Below are positions 45,301 to 53,050 of a stretch of DNA of 64,000 nt, one piece after another. The notes under the pieces were generated by a model, which saw only the letters and a list, made by a program, of their open reading frames with translations, was not told where the DNA came from and did not search any database. The stretch spans positions 1 through 64,000 of the forward strand of contig JAFWTY010000016.1 in assembly GCA_017518735.1 (NCBI GenBank), written 5' to 3'. The position numbers and the translations under genes are program-made. Numbering within the stretch: the first letter of the stretch is position 1; each line of letters starts with the position of its first letter. The DNA is from Lachnospiraceae bacterium (GTDB lineage Bacteria > Bacillota > Clostridia > Lachnospirales > Lachnospiraceae).

Positions 45301-46866
45301 TTAATCTCGTCTAAACAAATCCCTCGTATAAACTTTTTCTTCCACATCATCCAACGCAGAATCATATCTGTTTGCGATGATGCAGCCACACATCTTTTTG
45401 AATCTCTTTAAATCATTCACGACCTTGCTTCCAAAGAAGGTTTCACCATCTTCCAGGGTGGGTTCGTAGATGACTACGGTGGCACCTTTTGCTTTGATTC
45501 TCTTCATGACACCCTGAATAGCAGACTGGCGGAAGTTGTCGGAGTTGGCCTTCATGGTAAGGCGGTAGATGCCGACCACAACTTCGGTTTTTTGCTTGTC
45601 GGACTTCTTCGAGTATGCTTCGCTTCCTCTATATGCGCCGGCAATTTCCAAAACGCGTTCAGCGATATAATCTTTTCTTGTTCTGTTACTTTCCACAATC
45701 GCTGTCATCATGTTCTGTGGCACGTCATTATAGTTGGCCAGAAGCTGCTTCGTATCCTTCGGCAGGCAGTATCCGCCGTATCCAAAAGAGGGGTTGTTGT
45801 AGTAATCGCCGACTCTCGGATCAAGGCAAACGCCTTTGATGATGCTGGCGGTATCCAATTCTTTTACTTCTGCATAAGTATCGAGCTCATTGAAGTAGGA
45901 TACGCGAAGGGCGAGGTAGGTGTTAACGAAAAGCTTCGTCGCCTCGGCTTCGGTATAGCCTACAAAGAGGGTATCGATGTTTTCTTTGATTGCTCCCTGC
46001 TTTAAGAGTTCTGCAAAAATCTTTGCCTTTTTCTCTGTTTTCGGATCGCAGCCTACAATAATACGACTGGGATAGAGGTTGTCATACAATGCCTTGGATT
46101 CGCGAAGGAATTCCGGGCTGAAAATGATGTTGTCAGCCTTGTATTTCTTGCGAACCTGTTTCGTGTACCCTACCGGAATTGTGGACTTGATGATGATGGT
46201 CGGCTTGATTTTTCTTGACTTGGTAGCTTTTAAGATAGTTTCGATTACGGTCTCCACTGCGGAGCAGTCAAAGAAGTTCTTGGTGGAATCGTAGTTGGTA
46301 GGTGCTGCGATGATGATGAAATCGGCATCCTTGTAGGCTTCCTCCGCTTTAGTGGTAGCTTTTAGGTTAAGGACGCGTTCTTTGTTCTTGGCTTCTTCTA
46401 AGTATTTCTCGATATATTCATCTTGGATAGGGGAGATGAACTTGTTGAGTTTTTTGACTTTCTCAGGAATGATATCTACAGCAGTGACGCGGTTATGCTG
46501 TGCAAGAAGAACAGCAAGGGAGAGGCCGACATAACCGGTACCGGCAACGGCAATGGTGTAACCGGATTTGGGGAGCTTAATTGCTTCACTTTTTGGGGTG
46601 ACCTGATTATTGGTATTATTATCTTTTTCCTTGCGTGGCTTATTTGGATTGCTCGTGGAAATAAGAACATCTGCCGGGTTTAGTTTTAATGCATTACAAA
46701 GCGTAATAAACTGATCCAAAGAAGGAGTATACTCGTTGGTTTCTATCTTGCTAAGCATGGATCTGTTGATACCGGTTTTCTTGGATAGCTCCAACTGGGT
46801 AAGCCCCTGAGCAGTACGAGCAGATTTGATTGCAGTGGAAATGTTAACTGATTCTGTTTGTTTCAT
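45301..46866 (-). CDS. UDP-glucose/nucleotide-sugar dehydrogenase with an N-terminal XRE DNA-binding domain
   Basis: 521 residues, about 100 longer than a usual Ugd. Residues ~8-68 form a complete Cro/CI-type HTH ([20 protein letters not shown], then [15 protein letters not shown]). A polar linker (~70-100) leads to the dehydrogenase: Rossmann motif [49 protein letters not shown] and [15 protein letters not shown] with the catalytic Cys near 367. It should oxidise UDP-glucose to UDP-glucuronate for the capsule. The start ATG has GGAG 9 bases upstream. The fused HTH and the inverted repeats in its promoter suggest direct self-regulation by the enzyme. BY-kinases phosphorylate Ugd in Bacillus, which gives a second possible input here. 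Confidence 0.9.
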   Translation of the reverse strand: MKQTESVNISTAIKSARTAQGLTQLELSKKTGINRSMLSKIETNEYTPSLDQFITLCNALKLNPADVLISTSNPNKPRKEKDNNTNNQVTPKSEAIKLPKSGYTIAVAGTGYVGLSLAVLLAQHNRVTAVDIIPEKVKKLNKFISPIQDEYIEKYLEEAKNKERVLNLKATTKAEEAYKDADFIIIAAPTNYDSTKNFFDCSAVETVIETILKATKSRKIKPTIIIKSTIPVGYTKQVRKKYKADNIIFSPEFLRESKALYDNLYPSRIIVGCDPKTEKKAKIFAELLKQGAIKENIDTLFVGYTEAEATKLFVNTYLALRVSYFNELDTYAEVKELDTASIIKGVCLDPRVGDYYNNPSFGYGGYCLPKDTKQLLANYNDVPQNMMTAIVESNRTRKDYIAERVLEIAGAYRGSEAYSKKSDKQKTEVVVGIYRLTMKANSDNFRQSAIQGVMKRIKAKGATVVIYEPTLEDGETFFGSKVVNDLKRFKKMCGCIIANRYDSALDDVEEKVYTRDLFRRD

Positions 46867-46903
46867 TATCTCTCTCCGGTTATGTATGATTAATTGTCAT
46901 AAT

Positions 46904-46970
46904 GTTATTATTGATAACGGGATAATTATAGCATCTGGTTGATAAATGTCAACAAAACACCTATGGTGTT
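46904..46970 (-). promoter_or_regulatory. Promoter of the HTH-Ugd gene with two inverted repeats
   Basis: On the minus strand, TTGACA (46947-46952) and TATAAT (46925-46930) are 16 bases apart. A perfect inverted repeat AACACCTATGGTGTT (46956-46970) abuts the -35 box on its upstream side. A second repeat with arms GTTAT and ATAAC (46904-46908, 46914-46918) sits at the expected transcription start. The 8-mer AATGTTAT (46901-46908) recurs in inverted form at 46978-46985. These are candidate operators for the fused XRE domain. Confidence 0.75.
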
Positions 46971-47025
46971 CTGAATGATAACATTTCTCGCGCGAAGAAT
47001 GGAATAATCCTTTAGATGCTTTCCC

Positions 47026-47055
47026 TTGCTGATTTAGAGGGAAATAAAGTATAAT
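47026..47055 (+). promoter_or_regulatory. Promoter of the second nucleotidyltransferase-like gene
   Basis: TTGCTG (47026-47031), 18 bases, TATAAT (47050-47055), 30 bases before the start codon. It diverges from the HTH-Ugd promoter, so a regulator bound between them could affect both. Confidence 0.65.
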
Positions 47056-47084
47056 GAAAGTGAGTTTTATTAGGTAGGATAATA

Positions 47085-48248
47085 ATGAATAGTATTAAAA
47101 AAGATTTAATAAAAATAATACGTTTAGCTGTTCATGAGAAAAGCGGATTGTCTTCTCTGAAGGATGTGGATTGGGCTGAAATATGGAAAAGAGCGCAACG
47201 GAATCACTTGGAGGGGATTGTGTATGACGTGGCCAAAACCTGTTCGTCTTCAGTTCCGAAGGCGTTGCTGGAAGTAATGCAGAGAAAGCATTATGAGATG
47301 GTTGCCAGAGATGCCAAGCAAATCCGTTGCCTTGAACAGATTGAAGAAACTCTTAGCCGAAGTGGTATTCCATATGCGCCACAGAAAGGAAGTATTCTTC
47401 GCTATGATTATCCTAGAACGAATCTGCGGTTCATGTCCGATTTGGATATCTGTGTCCGGCCGGAAGATCGCGCGCTTATAAGAGATGCTATTGAAACGAT
47501 TGGCGGAGTCTTCCGTGGTACGGAGTCCGGGGATGAGCAGTTTTTGATCCAGGGGACGATTGGAGTGGAGTTTCATGGCCGCCTCCTGTATCGAAAAGGT
47601 TCTGACGGAGCGATTGAAAACTATCCATGTTGGGAGTTGGTAGATTCTGCGAAGAATCGCTTGACTGAGGAAGGTTTTGCGTTGAATTTGATTGGACATG
47701 CGGTTTACGACCTGTCAAAGGGTGGGCCGGGAGTTCGATATATTCTTGATCTGTGGGTGTATTGTCACAGGCATACGCCTCAGCCGGATTGGAATGTCGT
47801 TGATGAATGGCTGAAAAAAGACGGTATTTATGAAGCGGCGCATAACCTGTTGGATTTGTCCGAGTACTTGTTTGGAACGGGTGCAGAAAGAGAAACTCTG
47901 TTGGCAGATTCGTCACGCCATGCGCTGATGACGGAAATGGCGGATTATATTCTTGATGGCGGTCTGCATGGTGATACCAGACGAGGAGTTGCTGCGCAGG
48001 TTGCCCGCTCGGGTGGGAAAAGCGGTGCTGCGGCAAAACAGTTTTTCCGCAACAGGAAGGACTACGAGAACCGCTATCCTTGGCTGAAGAAGGCGCCTTT
48101 CCTTCTGCCGGTTGCCTGGGGCATGCGCGCATGTAAGAGCCTGAAAAACCACGGAGGTGTAATCCGGAAGTGGCGAAAGGATGTGAGAAGCCTGTCGAAG
48201 GAAGAAGTTAGAGTGCAGAAGGACAGGATGAAGAGGTGGGGAGTGTAA
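47085..48248 (+). CDS. Nucleotidyltransferase-family protein (NTP_transf_5-like), paralogue of the 43982 gene
   Basis: 387 residues. Core motif GIPYAPQKGSILRYDYPRTNLRFMSDLDICVRP at about 110-140, with K-G and R-x-M-S-D-L-D as in its paralogue, and the shared C-terminal layout YPWLKKAPFLLPVAWGMRACK (the paralogue has YPVLEKAPVLLPIMWGGRAID). TAGG-type ribosome site before the ATG; a strong terminator follows. The two genes flank the HTH-Ugd gene. Confidence 0.8.
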   Translation: MNSIKKDLIKIIRLAVHEKSGLSSLKDVDWAEIWKRAQRNHLEGIVYDVAKTCSSSVPKALLEVMQRKHYEMVARDAKQIRCLEQIEETLSRSGIPYAPQKGSILRYDYPRTNLRFMSDLDICVRPEDRALIRDAIETIGGVFRGTESGDEQFLIQGTIGVEFHGRLLYRKGSDGAIENYPCWELVDSAKNRLTEEGFALNLIGHAVYDLSKGGPGVRYILDLWVYCHRHTPQPDWNVVDEWLKKDGIYEAAHNLLDLSEYLFGTGAERETLLADSSRHALMTEMADYILDGGLHGDTRRGVAAQVARSGGKSGAAAKQFFRNRKDYENRYPWLKKAPFLLPVAWGMRACKSLKNHGGVIRKWRKDVRSLSKEEVRVQKDRMKRWGV

Positions 48249-48263
48249 ATAGGAGTATGGTGT

Positions 48264-48296
48264 TGCAGGACAGCGAAGGGCTGTCCTGCAGTTTTT
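48264..48296 (+). terminator. Terminator after the second nucleotidyltransferase-like gene
   Basis: Stem TGCAGGACAGC with GCTGTCCTGCA, 5-base loop, followed by GTTTTTG. Confidence 0.88.
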
Positions 48297-48421
48297 GTTA
48301 TAGGGGGATAAATCATATTATTATGATTTAAGAGAGATGGTTGACAGATGAGGGTGGGGAGGTAAACTTGGAAGTAGAAGAATTGGTACAAAGATACTGA
48401 CTATATGAGAAGGATACAATA

Positions 48422-48847
48422 ATGGAAGAAAAGAATACTAATAAACAAACGGATAAGATTTGGCAGTTTATTAAGAAGCGAGTAGGATCTGTGACTGCCA
48501 TTGGTACAGTTGCTGTTTTCATATTTTCTGCTTTAGTGAGGTTTTTATATTATATAATAAATGCTTCAAGCTTAAGCCGGTGGGGAATAGATTCTTCGTT
48601 TATGCCAGAGACTGATTATAGTCAATTATACTTAATTGCAATTGTAGTTATCAGTTTGGTATGCAATTATATTACAAACTATTTGATAGTAAGTGTTTCT
48701 GAGAAAGCTATAGAGATTGTGTCTCGGATAGAGTTGCTTAAATGTAGGTTGCTTTTGCTAAAGAAATTTAGACCGGATGGACTGATTTTGGAAGAGTGGA
48801 ATGAATTAGACATCTTGTTGAATGCGATTTTTTCGGCATTTTTTTGA
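48422..48847 (+). CDS. Small two-helix membrane protein, possibly frameshifted
   Basis: 141 residues with two membrane helices (~25-47 and ~68-90) and then a coiled-coil-like segment. The stop falls inside a run of seven T (48839-48845). Reading one base out, the frame stays open to 48963 and adds ~39 residues (LKIMDEIYGSKKSLIDRMD and on). So this is a truncated gene, a sequencing slip, or a site of slippage. No family recognised. Bases 48964-49109 hold no gene. Confidence 0.5.
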   Translation: MEEKNTNKQTDKIWQFIKKRVGSVTAIGTVAVFIFSALVRFLYYIINASSLSRWGIDSSFMPETDYSQLYLIAIVVISLVCNYITNYLIVSVSEKAIEIVSRIELLKCRLLLLKKFRPDGLILEEWNELDILLNAIFSAFF

Positions 48848-49109
48848 AGATTATGGATGAAATTTATGGTAGTAAGAAATCTTTGATCGATAGGATGGAT
48901 GTGATGAACGGGGGATACAGTAGAGAAAAAGAGGAGACGAGAAGTGGCAGATGCCTGCTTTGATGAGGTATTCATATGAGGAAGGATAATCAAAGTTTTT
49001 TAGGGTCTAGTTTTAGGGGCTGGTTTTAGGGTAAGTTTTTAGGGGCTGACGAAAAATAAGATTAAATGATTCAGGGCTTAGCAAACGCTAAGCCCTGTTC
49101 CATATCCTT

Positions 49110-49427
49110 TTATTCTGTGTCTTCTTCGTAATACTGTACTTGAGTACGATCGTCGGATCCGTATAATACCGGATTGTTTCTCGTTGCATATAGAAAGCGA
49201 TTTCTGAAGTGCTCAAAGTTCCGAAAACTGCGCCCAAGACGTTTCAGGTCTTTGACCTTCCTGTTTAGTGATTCTATTGGTCCGTTGGATAATCGGCTGT
49301 TATATATTCCGCCAGCACCATATTTTTCCACCATTACAAAAGAGTTGATGATAGGTTCCTTGAACTTCCTAAGAAGAAAGGCAAAGTCAACAAAGGCATT
49401 ACTTTTGTTTGCTTTGCTTAATCATCA
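49110..49427 (-). pseudogene. ISL3-like transposase remnant (C-terminal part)
   Basis: An open stretch on the minus strand encodes ANKSNAFVDFAFLLRKF and then SNGPIESLNRKVKDLKRLGR, followed by SFRNFEHFRNRFLYATRN. This is the conserved C-terminal end of ISL3-type DDE transposases. It lacks the N-terminal zinc finger and most of the DDE domain, and a stop closes it upstream at about 49428. No terminal inverted repeats are evident. A hairpin (CAGGGCTTAGC/GCTAAGCCCTG) lies just beyond its end at ~49070-49095. Confidence 0.85.
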
Positions 49428-49533
49428 AAATGATAAAAAACTAATAGACGGGTTTAGAGATAACTTTAATACATGATAATAAACTCGCAAAGTACAAAGC
49501 TAAGGAAAGAGAAATAAAGAATCAAATCAATCC

Positions 49534-49586
49534 TTGACTATATGTAACAGCAGGAATACAATAAGATTAACCAATTGGTTAATCTT
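49534..49586 (+). promoter_or_regulatory. higBA-type promoter with a perfect 24-bp palindromic operator
   Basis: TTGACT (49534-49539), 17 bases, TACAAT (49557-49562). Immediately after the -10 box lies a perfect 24-bp palindrome (49563-49586) with half-site AAGATTAACCAA, covering the transcription start. Typical position for autorepression by a HigA-type antitoxin. Confidence 0.85.
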
Positions 49587-49610
49587 TTTGTATTATGGAG
49601 ATATAAATGA

Positions 49611-49949
49611 TTGATTGATAATTATACAAAAGGAAAAGTCGAGAAGATATTTGCCGACTATTCCAAAATGAAGAAACAAATCCCGGATGATTGGGTTCGG
49701 ACGATAAAGAAACATATGGACAGGCTGGAGGCAGCAGAATGCTTTGGTGATTTTCTGGATTTGGGTCTGGGTAAGCCGGAATACCTGCAAGGGTATGAGG
49801 ATGTAAGGTACTCGTTATATGTGGCTCCGAATGTCAGGCTGATTATTAGTCTGGATACAGAACCGGAGAAGATAAGAGAATGTACAGAGTTTGAAGTTAA
49901 AGGAGTGTGTGATTATCATGGCAGCAAAACAACGTGGTATATCCCGTGA
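49611..49949 (+). CDS. higB: HigB-type (RelE/ParE superfamily) toxin
   Basis: 112 residues. Patches that fit RelE/HigB toxins are LDLGLGKPEYLQGYEDVRYSLYVAPNVRLIISL and the C-terminal EFEVKGVCDYHG. The family cuts mRNA at the ribosome. TTG start with TGGAGA nine bases upstream. The end overlaps the antitoxin gene by 32 bases; the toxin-first order is typical of higBA. Confidence 0.8.
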   Translation: MIDNYTKGKVEKIFADYSKMKKQIPDDWVRTIKKHMDRLEAAECFGDFLDLGLGKPEYLQGYEDVRYSLYVAPNVRLIISLDTEPEKIRECTEFEVKGVCDYHGSKTTWYIP

Positions 49950-51009
49950 TCTGATTATTCATCCCGGGGAAACAATTGCAGATGTCCTGGAAGAAAGAGG
50001 CATTTCTCAGGCAGAATTGGCTACTTATACGGGGGTTACTCCGGTATATGTTAGCAATGTAATTCACGGCAAAAAAGATATCTCGGCGAAGTTTGCTTTG
50101 GCGCTTGAATATGCTCTTGGTGTACCAAAGTCTTTTTGGATTAATCTTCAGGCACATTATGATGCAGAGTTGCTTGAATATAATGAGTTACAAGGCATTA
50201 CGGATGACGAGAGAAGTGTTCGGGATTCGCTGAAGGACATTGTGAAGTTTTTTCGTAAGGAAGGTATCATGTCGGAAGGAGAGACAAAAGATGAGTCCAT
50301 TCTTTCTCTCAGAAAGGCTCTTAGAATCAGCAACCTGGTAAATGTGCGGGAGGTTGTTCCAGCAGGCGCTTTTCGTATGGGAAGACAGGGAAAAGTGAAT
50401 ATGGACGTTTTGGGAGCCTGGGTACGGTTGTGTCAGGTTAATATGGAAAACAAACAGGCAGTAGGAACATTTCATGCTGAAGATGTTGGCAAACTGACGA
50501 AAGAACTTAAAAAAGTTATGACAAAGAATGATCTTGATACACCGGAATGTTTGCAGTATGTGTTTTCAAAGTACGGAATTGTGTTTGATGTTGCTAGGAA
50601 CTTCAGGGGTGCTCCGGTTCAGGGGTACGTGGCTTCCAAGCAAAATGGAACCTATCAAATGGTTGTGACTTTAAGGAATGCGTACAGAGATATTTTCTGG
50701 TTTTCTGTTTTTCATGAACTGGGACATATTGTGAATGGAGATGTCGGAAAGAATTCGAAATTCCTAGATGATGAATCGGAAAAGGATAAGGAAGAGGCAG
50801 CGGATGCATTTGCAAGGGAGAGCCTAATTGTAGAGGCAGACTATAGGGTGTTTACAGATAAAGGCAGTTTTACGATAGAGTCGATTAAGAAATTTGCGGA
50901 TTCCCAGAATGTTATGCCGTATATTGTGATTGGAAGGCTGCAGAAGGAGAAGAAGCTAAGGTACGATCGTTTCGTAAAGTATAAAGAAGTGTATAAATGG
51001 GCGGAGTGA
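49918..51009 (+). CDS. higA: HigA-type antitoxin fused to an ImmA/IrrE-like metallopeptidase domain
   Basis: 363 residues, against ~100 for a simple HigA. Residues ~10-85 form the HigA-type HTH (IHPGETIADVLEERGISQAELATYTG, PVYVSNVIHGKKDIS). The C-terminal half carries FHELGHIVNGD near 262, the zinc-peptidase motif of ImmA/IrrE proteins, followed by the conserved EEAADAFARESL. The start is the ATG at 49918 with AGGAGTG upstream; an in-frame TTG at 49891 has none. It should neutralise the toxin and repress the operon; the peptidase may link release to stress. Confidence 0.88.
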   Translation: MAAKQRGISRDLIIHPGETIADVLEERGISQAELATYTGVTPVYVSNVIHGKKDISAKFALALEYALGVPKSFWINLQAHYDAELLEYNELQGITDDERSVRDSLKDIVKFFRKEGIMSEGETKDESILSLRKALRISNLVNVREVVPAGAFRMGRQGKVNMDVLGAWVRLCQVNMENKQAVGTFHAEDVGKLTKELKKVMTKNDLDTPECLQYVFSKYGIVFDVARNFRGAPVQGYVASKQNGTYQMVVTLRNAYRDIFWFSVFHELGHIVNGDVGKNSKFLDDESEKDKEEAADAFARESLIVEADYRVFTDKGSFTIESIKKFADSQNVMPYIVIGRLQKEKKLRYDRFVKYKEVYKWAE

Positions 51010-51041
51010 TATGCAATCATTATCCGGTTACTAAAACGAAC

Positions 51042-51066
51042 AGGAGAGAGCTCATTGCTCTCTCCT
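51042..51066 (+). terminator. Hairpin after higBA
   Basis: Perfect stem AGGAGAGAGC with GCTCTCTCCT, 5-base loop; only ATTAC follows, so termination may be partial. On the other strand it lies at the end of the XRE fragment. Confidence 0.6.
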
Positions 51067-51069
51067 ATT

Positions 51070-51245
51070 ACATCATATAAGTCTGCGTCATAAAGTTCCA
51101 TCAGCGCAAACATTGTGTCGGTTTGTGGGTAGGACTTGCCGGTTTCGTACTTGTAAACTGCCTGTACGGTGCCAAGGCAAAGGTACTCGCGTACCTGCTC
51201 TACCGTAAGGTTCTTACGCTCACGGAGGCGTCTTGGATTCGTTGA
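51070..51245 (-). pseudogene. XRE-family HTH gene fragment
   Basis: The minus strand encodes TNPRRLRERKNLTVEQVREY, then AVYKYETGKSYPQTDTMFAL and MELYDADLYDVIGE, a recognisable Cro/CI-type domain. No start codon with a ribosome site is found upstream, and the frame runs on into higBA. A decayed or truncated regulator left in the toxin-antitoxin patch. Confidence 0.75.
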
Positions 51246-51304
51246 GAAGTAAGTATAAGTGTGTATGTAAATAAGGAGTGAGAGTGGATTAGGTGTGACT
51301 CTTT

Positions 51305-51613
51305 TTAATCATACTCAAATATCCCTTGTATCGTATCCGATACATTCATAATATCTTTATATGACAGATAATCGGTTTTGCTGCAAGCACGGGAAGAAGG
51401 ATCGATGGCCTTGATTTGCTCACAAATAACAGTGCCGGATGTTCCATGGTTGCCGATTGCCTGGATATGGACAGGGCCATCGGGATAATCCTTGATGTAA
51501 GGGCAGACATGAAACATGCCTGTGGCCCTGATAAATGCGTTTTTGCTCACTACAACAAACAACTGCTTCTTGTAGTCGTTTATCTTGATAATATCTCCCT
51601 GATAAAATTGCAT
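51305..51613 (-). CDS. mazF: MazF/PemK-type endoribonuclease toxin
   Basis: 102 residues from the ATG at 51613. The start FYQGDIIKINDYKKQLFVVVSKN, the middle HVCPYIKDYPDGPVHI and TSGTVICEQIKAIDPSSRAC match the MazF/PemK fold: a small beta-barrel that cleaves RNA at short sequences. Its ATG overlaps the antitoxin stop (TGATG), so the pair is translationally coupled. Confidence 0.9.
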   Translation of the reverse strand: MQFYQGDIIKINDYKKQLFVVVSKNAFIRATGMFHVCPYIKDYPDGPVHIQAIGNHGTSGTVICEQIKAIDPSSRACSKTDYLSYKDIMNVSDTIQGIFEYD

Positions 51614-51855
51614 CACAGTAACTCCTTTCCTTTCGGATCACCCCAATCGAAATCGCAGGTGCTGATTTTGCCGTTGTATTCGGCAAGCCTTTCTTCAAAG
51701 GTTTTATGTTTAAACTGCTTGCGTAAAACAATGGCGTCGTTTTCTATTTCGATTTCAAGGATATCCGAAACCTTGAGCTGCAACTGATCCAATATGTCCT
51801 TCGGGATTCTGATTCCCTGGCTGTTTCCCCATGCTCTGATTGCTACTTGATCCAT
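51613..51855 (-). CDS. mazE: MazE-type AbrB-fold antitoxin
   Basis: 80 residues from the ATG at 51855, which has a perfect AGGAGG seven bases upstream; a longer frame from 51888 includes the promoter region. The AbrB/MazE swapped-hairpin start is AIRAWGNSQGIRIPKDILDQL. The acidic C-terminal half (TCDFDWGDPKGKELL) is the part that wraps the toxin. It is the first gene of the pair. Confidence 0.92.
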   Translation of the reverse strand: MDQVAIRAWGNSQGIRIPKDILDQLQLKVSDILEIEIENDAIVLRKQFKHKTFEERLAEYNGKISTCDFDWGDPKGKELL

Positions 51856-51870
51856 AATAAATCCTCCTGT

Positions 51871-51915
51871 GTATATATGTATATACATTATACAGACTAA
51901 TTATTGTATTTTCAA
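51871..51915 (-). promoter_or_regulatory. mazEF promoter and operator
   Basis: On the minus strand, TTGAAA (51910-51915) and TATAAT (51887-51892) are 17 bases apart. A near-perfect palindrome, GTATATATGTATATAC (51871-51886), covers the transcription start next to the -10 box, where a MazE dimer would block transcription. Confidence 0.8.
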
Positions 51916-51959
51916 GGGAGGTTTTTTGAAGGGTAAGCAGAGAAGTACGCTGCGGTCTT

Positions 51960-51988
51960 TTGAGAAGAAGGGGGTTATATGTTATACT
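51960..51988 (+). promoter_or_regulatory. Promoter of the small membrane-protein operon
   Basis: TTGAGA (51960-51965), 17 bases, TATACT (51983-51988), then AAAAGGAGG before the ATG at 52026. Confidence 0.65.
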
Positions 51989-52025
51989 AATAGTATGTTT
52001 TGACTTATAAAAAGGAGGACATATT

Positions 52026-52184
52026 ATGCCAACATGGGCCATTATACTTATTTCTGTAGTTGGAGTGTATATCGTAGCCAGCTGCATTATTCATCGTCAT
52101 GTCATTAAGGCAATCATAAATCATAAACCTTTCAAGGCGCCGAAGTGGCATGTGTGGTTGCCGAAAAAGATGAGAGTGGAATAG
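52026..52184 (+). CDS. 52-residue single-helix membrane protein
   Basis: A single membrane helix (WAIILISVVGVYIVASCII, ~4-22) is followed by a basic tail with two His and several Lys/Arg. A very strong AAAAGGAGG site eight bases before the ATG supports real translation. The stop is nine bases before the next gene, whose ribosome site (AGGAG) overlaps it. Unknown function. Confidence 0.7.
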   Translation: MPTWAIILISVVGVYIVASCIIHRHVIKAIINHKPFKAPKWHVWLPKKMRVE

Positions 52185-52193
52185 GAGAATACT

Positions 52194-52985
52194 ATGACTA
52201 AGAAGCAACAGGCAGTGTTTACCAAACTCAAACTAATCTTTCTAATCCTATATTTCCTCATCCTCTTCGCGGAGCGCCTTATGGCAGTTATTCTCAGCAT
52301 CCATACCGGTGAGGAATATGCGCTTGTTTCGGGCAATATGTTTAACTACCTTGCCTATGGTGTTACAGCCATCAGCTTGGTAGCAGGACTGATTATGATG
52401 ATCATCGTTCTTCCGAAGATGTTTGTTTCGGTATTTACTTCGAAAGAATACGATTTTACCGCCAACAACAAAACTGTGGTTATGGCTGTTATGGCTATCC
52501 TCTTTGGCGGCATGATGCATACCGGCTTTACTCTTGCACCGTTGCAGTTTGTAGCCTATGGCTTCCTGATTCTGTCGATGGTTATTCGCACAATCGAATG
52601 CTGTAAGGAAGAGAAGAATAAATCCTTCGCCTCCATCGTCTCCGTAATCTACTTAACCCTCCTCGCGATGGCGGTTCCGGTATGTTACATTTCCTTCCAA
52701 TCCATGCCTATGCGCTTATTTTTCTTTATCGCGGAATTCGCGGCCGTTTTTGTGCTGGTTCCGGCTTTTGCATGTATGCTGATGATATTCTACAAAAGAG
52801 GAGTAACGTCGTTTTCCTTCGTCTTCCCGGCATTGGTATTACTCCTTTCAGGTCTCACGGTAGCTCTGAAGTGGACCGAAGAAATCAACTGGTTTGTTCT
52901 GATTTTTCTGGTGCTGACAGTGGTGTTCTACTTAAGTTTCGGGTTGGTGGCCAAAGTGAAACTTGCGAAGGCGCAAGCAGATTGA
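52194..52985 (+). CDS. Eight-helix membrane protein of unknown function
   Basis: 263 residues, almost entirely eight hydrophobic helices with short loops; one charged cytosolic loop (CCKEEKNKSF). No motif recognised. In one operon with the 52-residue protein upstream and possibly the clostripain-like lipoprotein 65 bases downstream. Confidence 0.65.
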   Translation: MTKKQQAVFTKLKLIFLILYFLILFAERLMAVILSIHTGEEYALVSGNMFNYLAYGVTAISLVAGLIMMIIVLPKMFVSVFTSKEYDFTANNKTVVMAVMAILFGGMMHTGFTLAPLQFVAYGFLILSMVIRTIECCKEEKNKSFASIVSVIYLTLLAMAVPVCYISFQSMPMRLFFFIAEFAAVFVLVPAFACMLMIFYKRGVTSFSFVFPALVLLLSGLTVALKWTEEINWFVLIFLVLTVVFYLSFGLVAKVKLAKAQAD

Positions 52986-53050
52986 CGAAAAACGCATATA
53001 CCATTATATTTATCTTGTCCTTTTGACTTAAGTAAGGAGATAAAATTAAG

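Noticed and set aside
49070..49095. Hairpin CAGGGCTTAGC/GCTAAGCCCTG as a terminal inverted repeat of an IS
   Set aside because: Both arms are adjacent and no matching partner lies on the other side of the transposase remnant; more likely a terminator-type hairpin.
48422..52000. Toxin-antitoxin patch as a prophage or integrative element
   Set aside because: No integrase, capsid, portal or conjugation genes, and no flanking direct repeats noticed.
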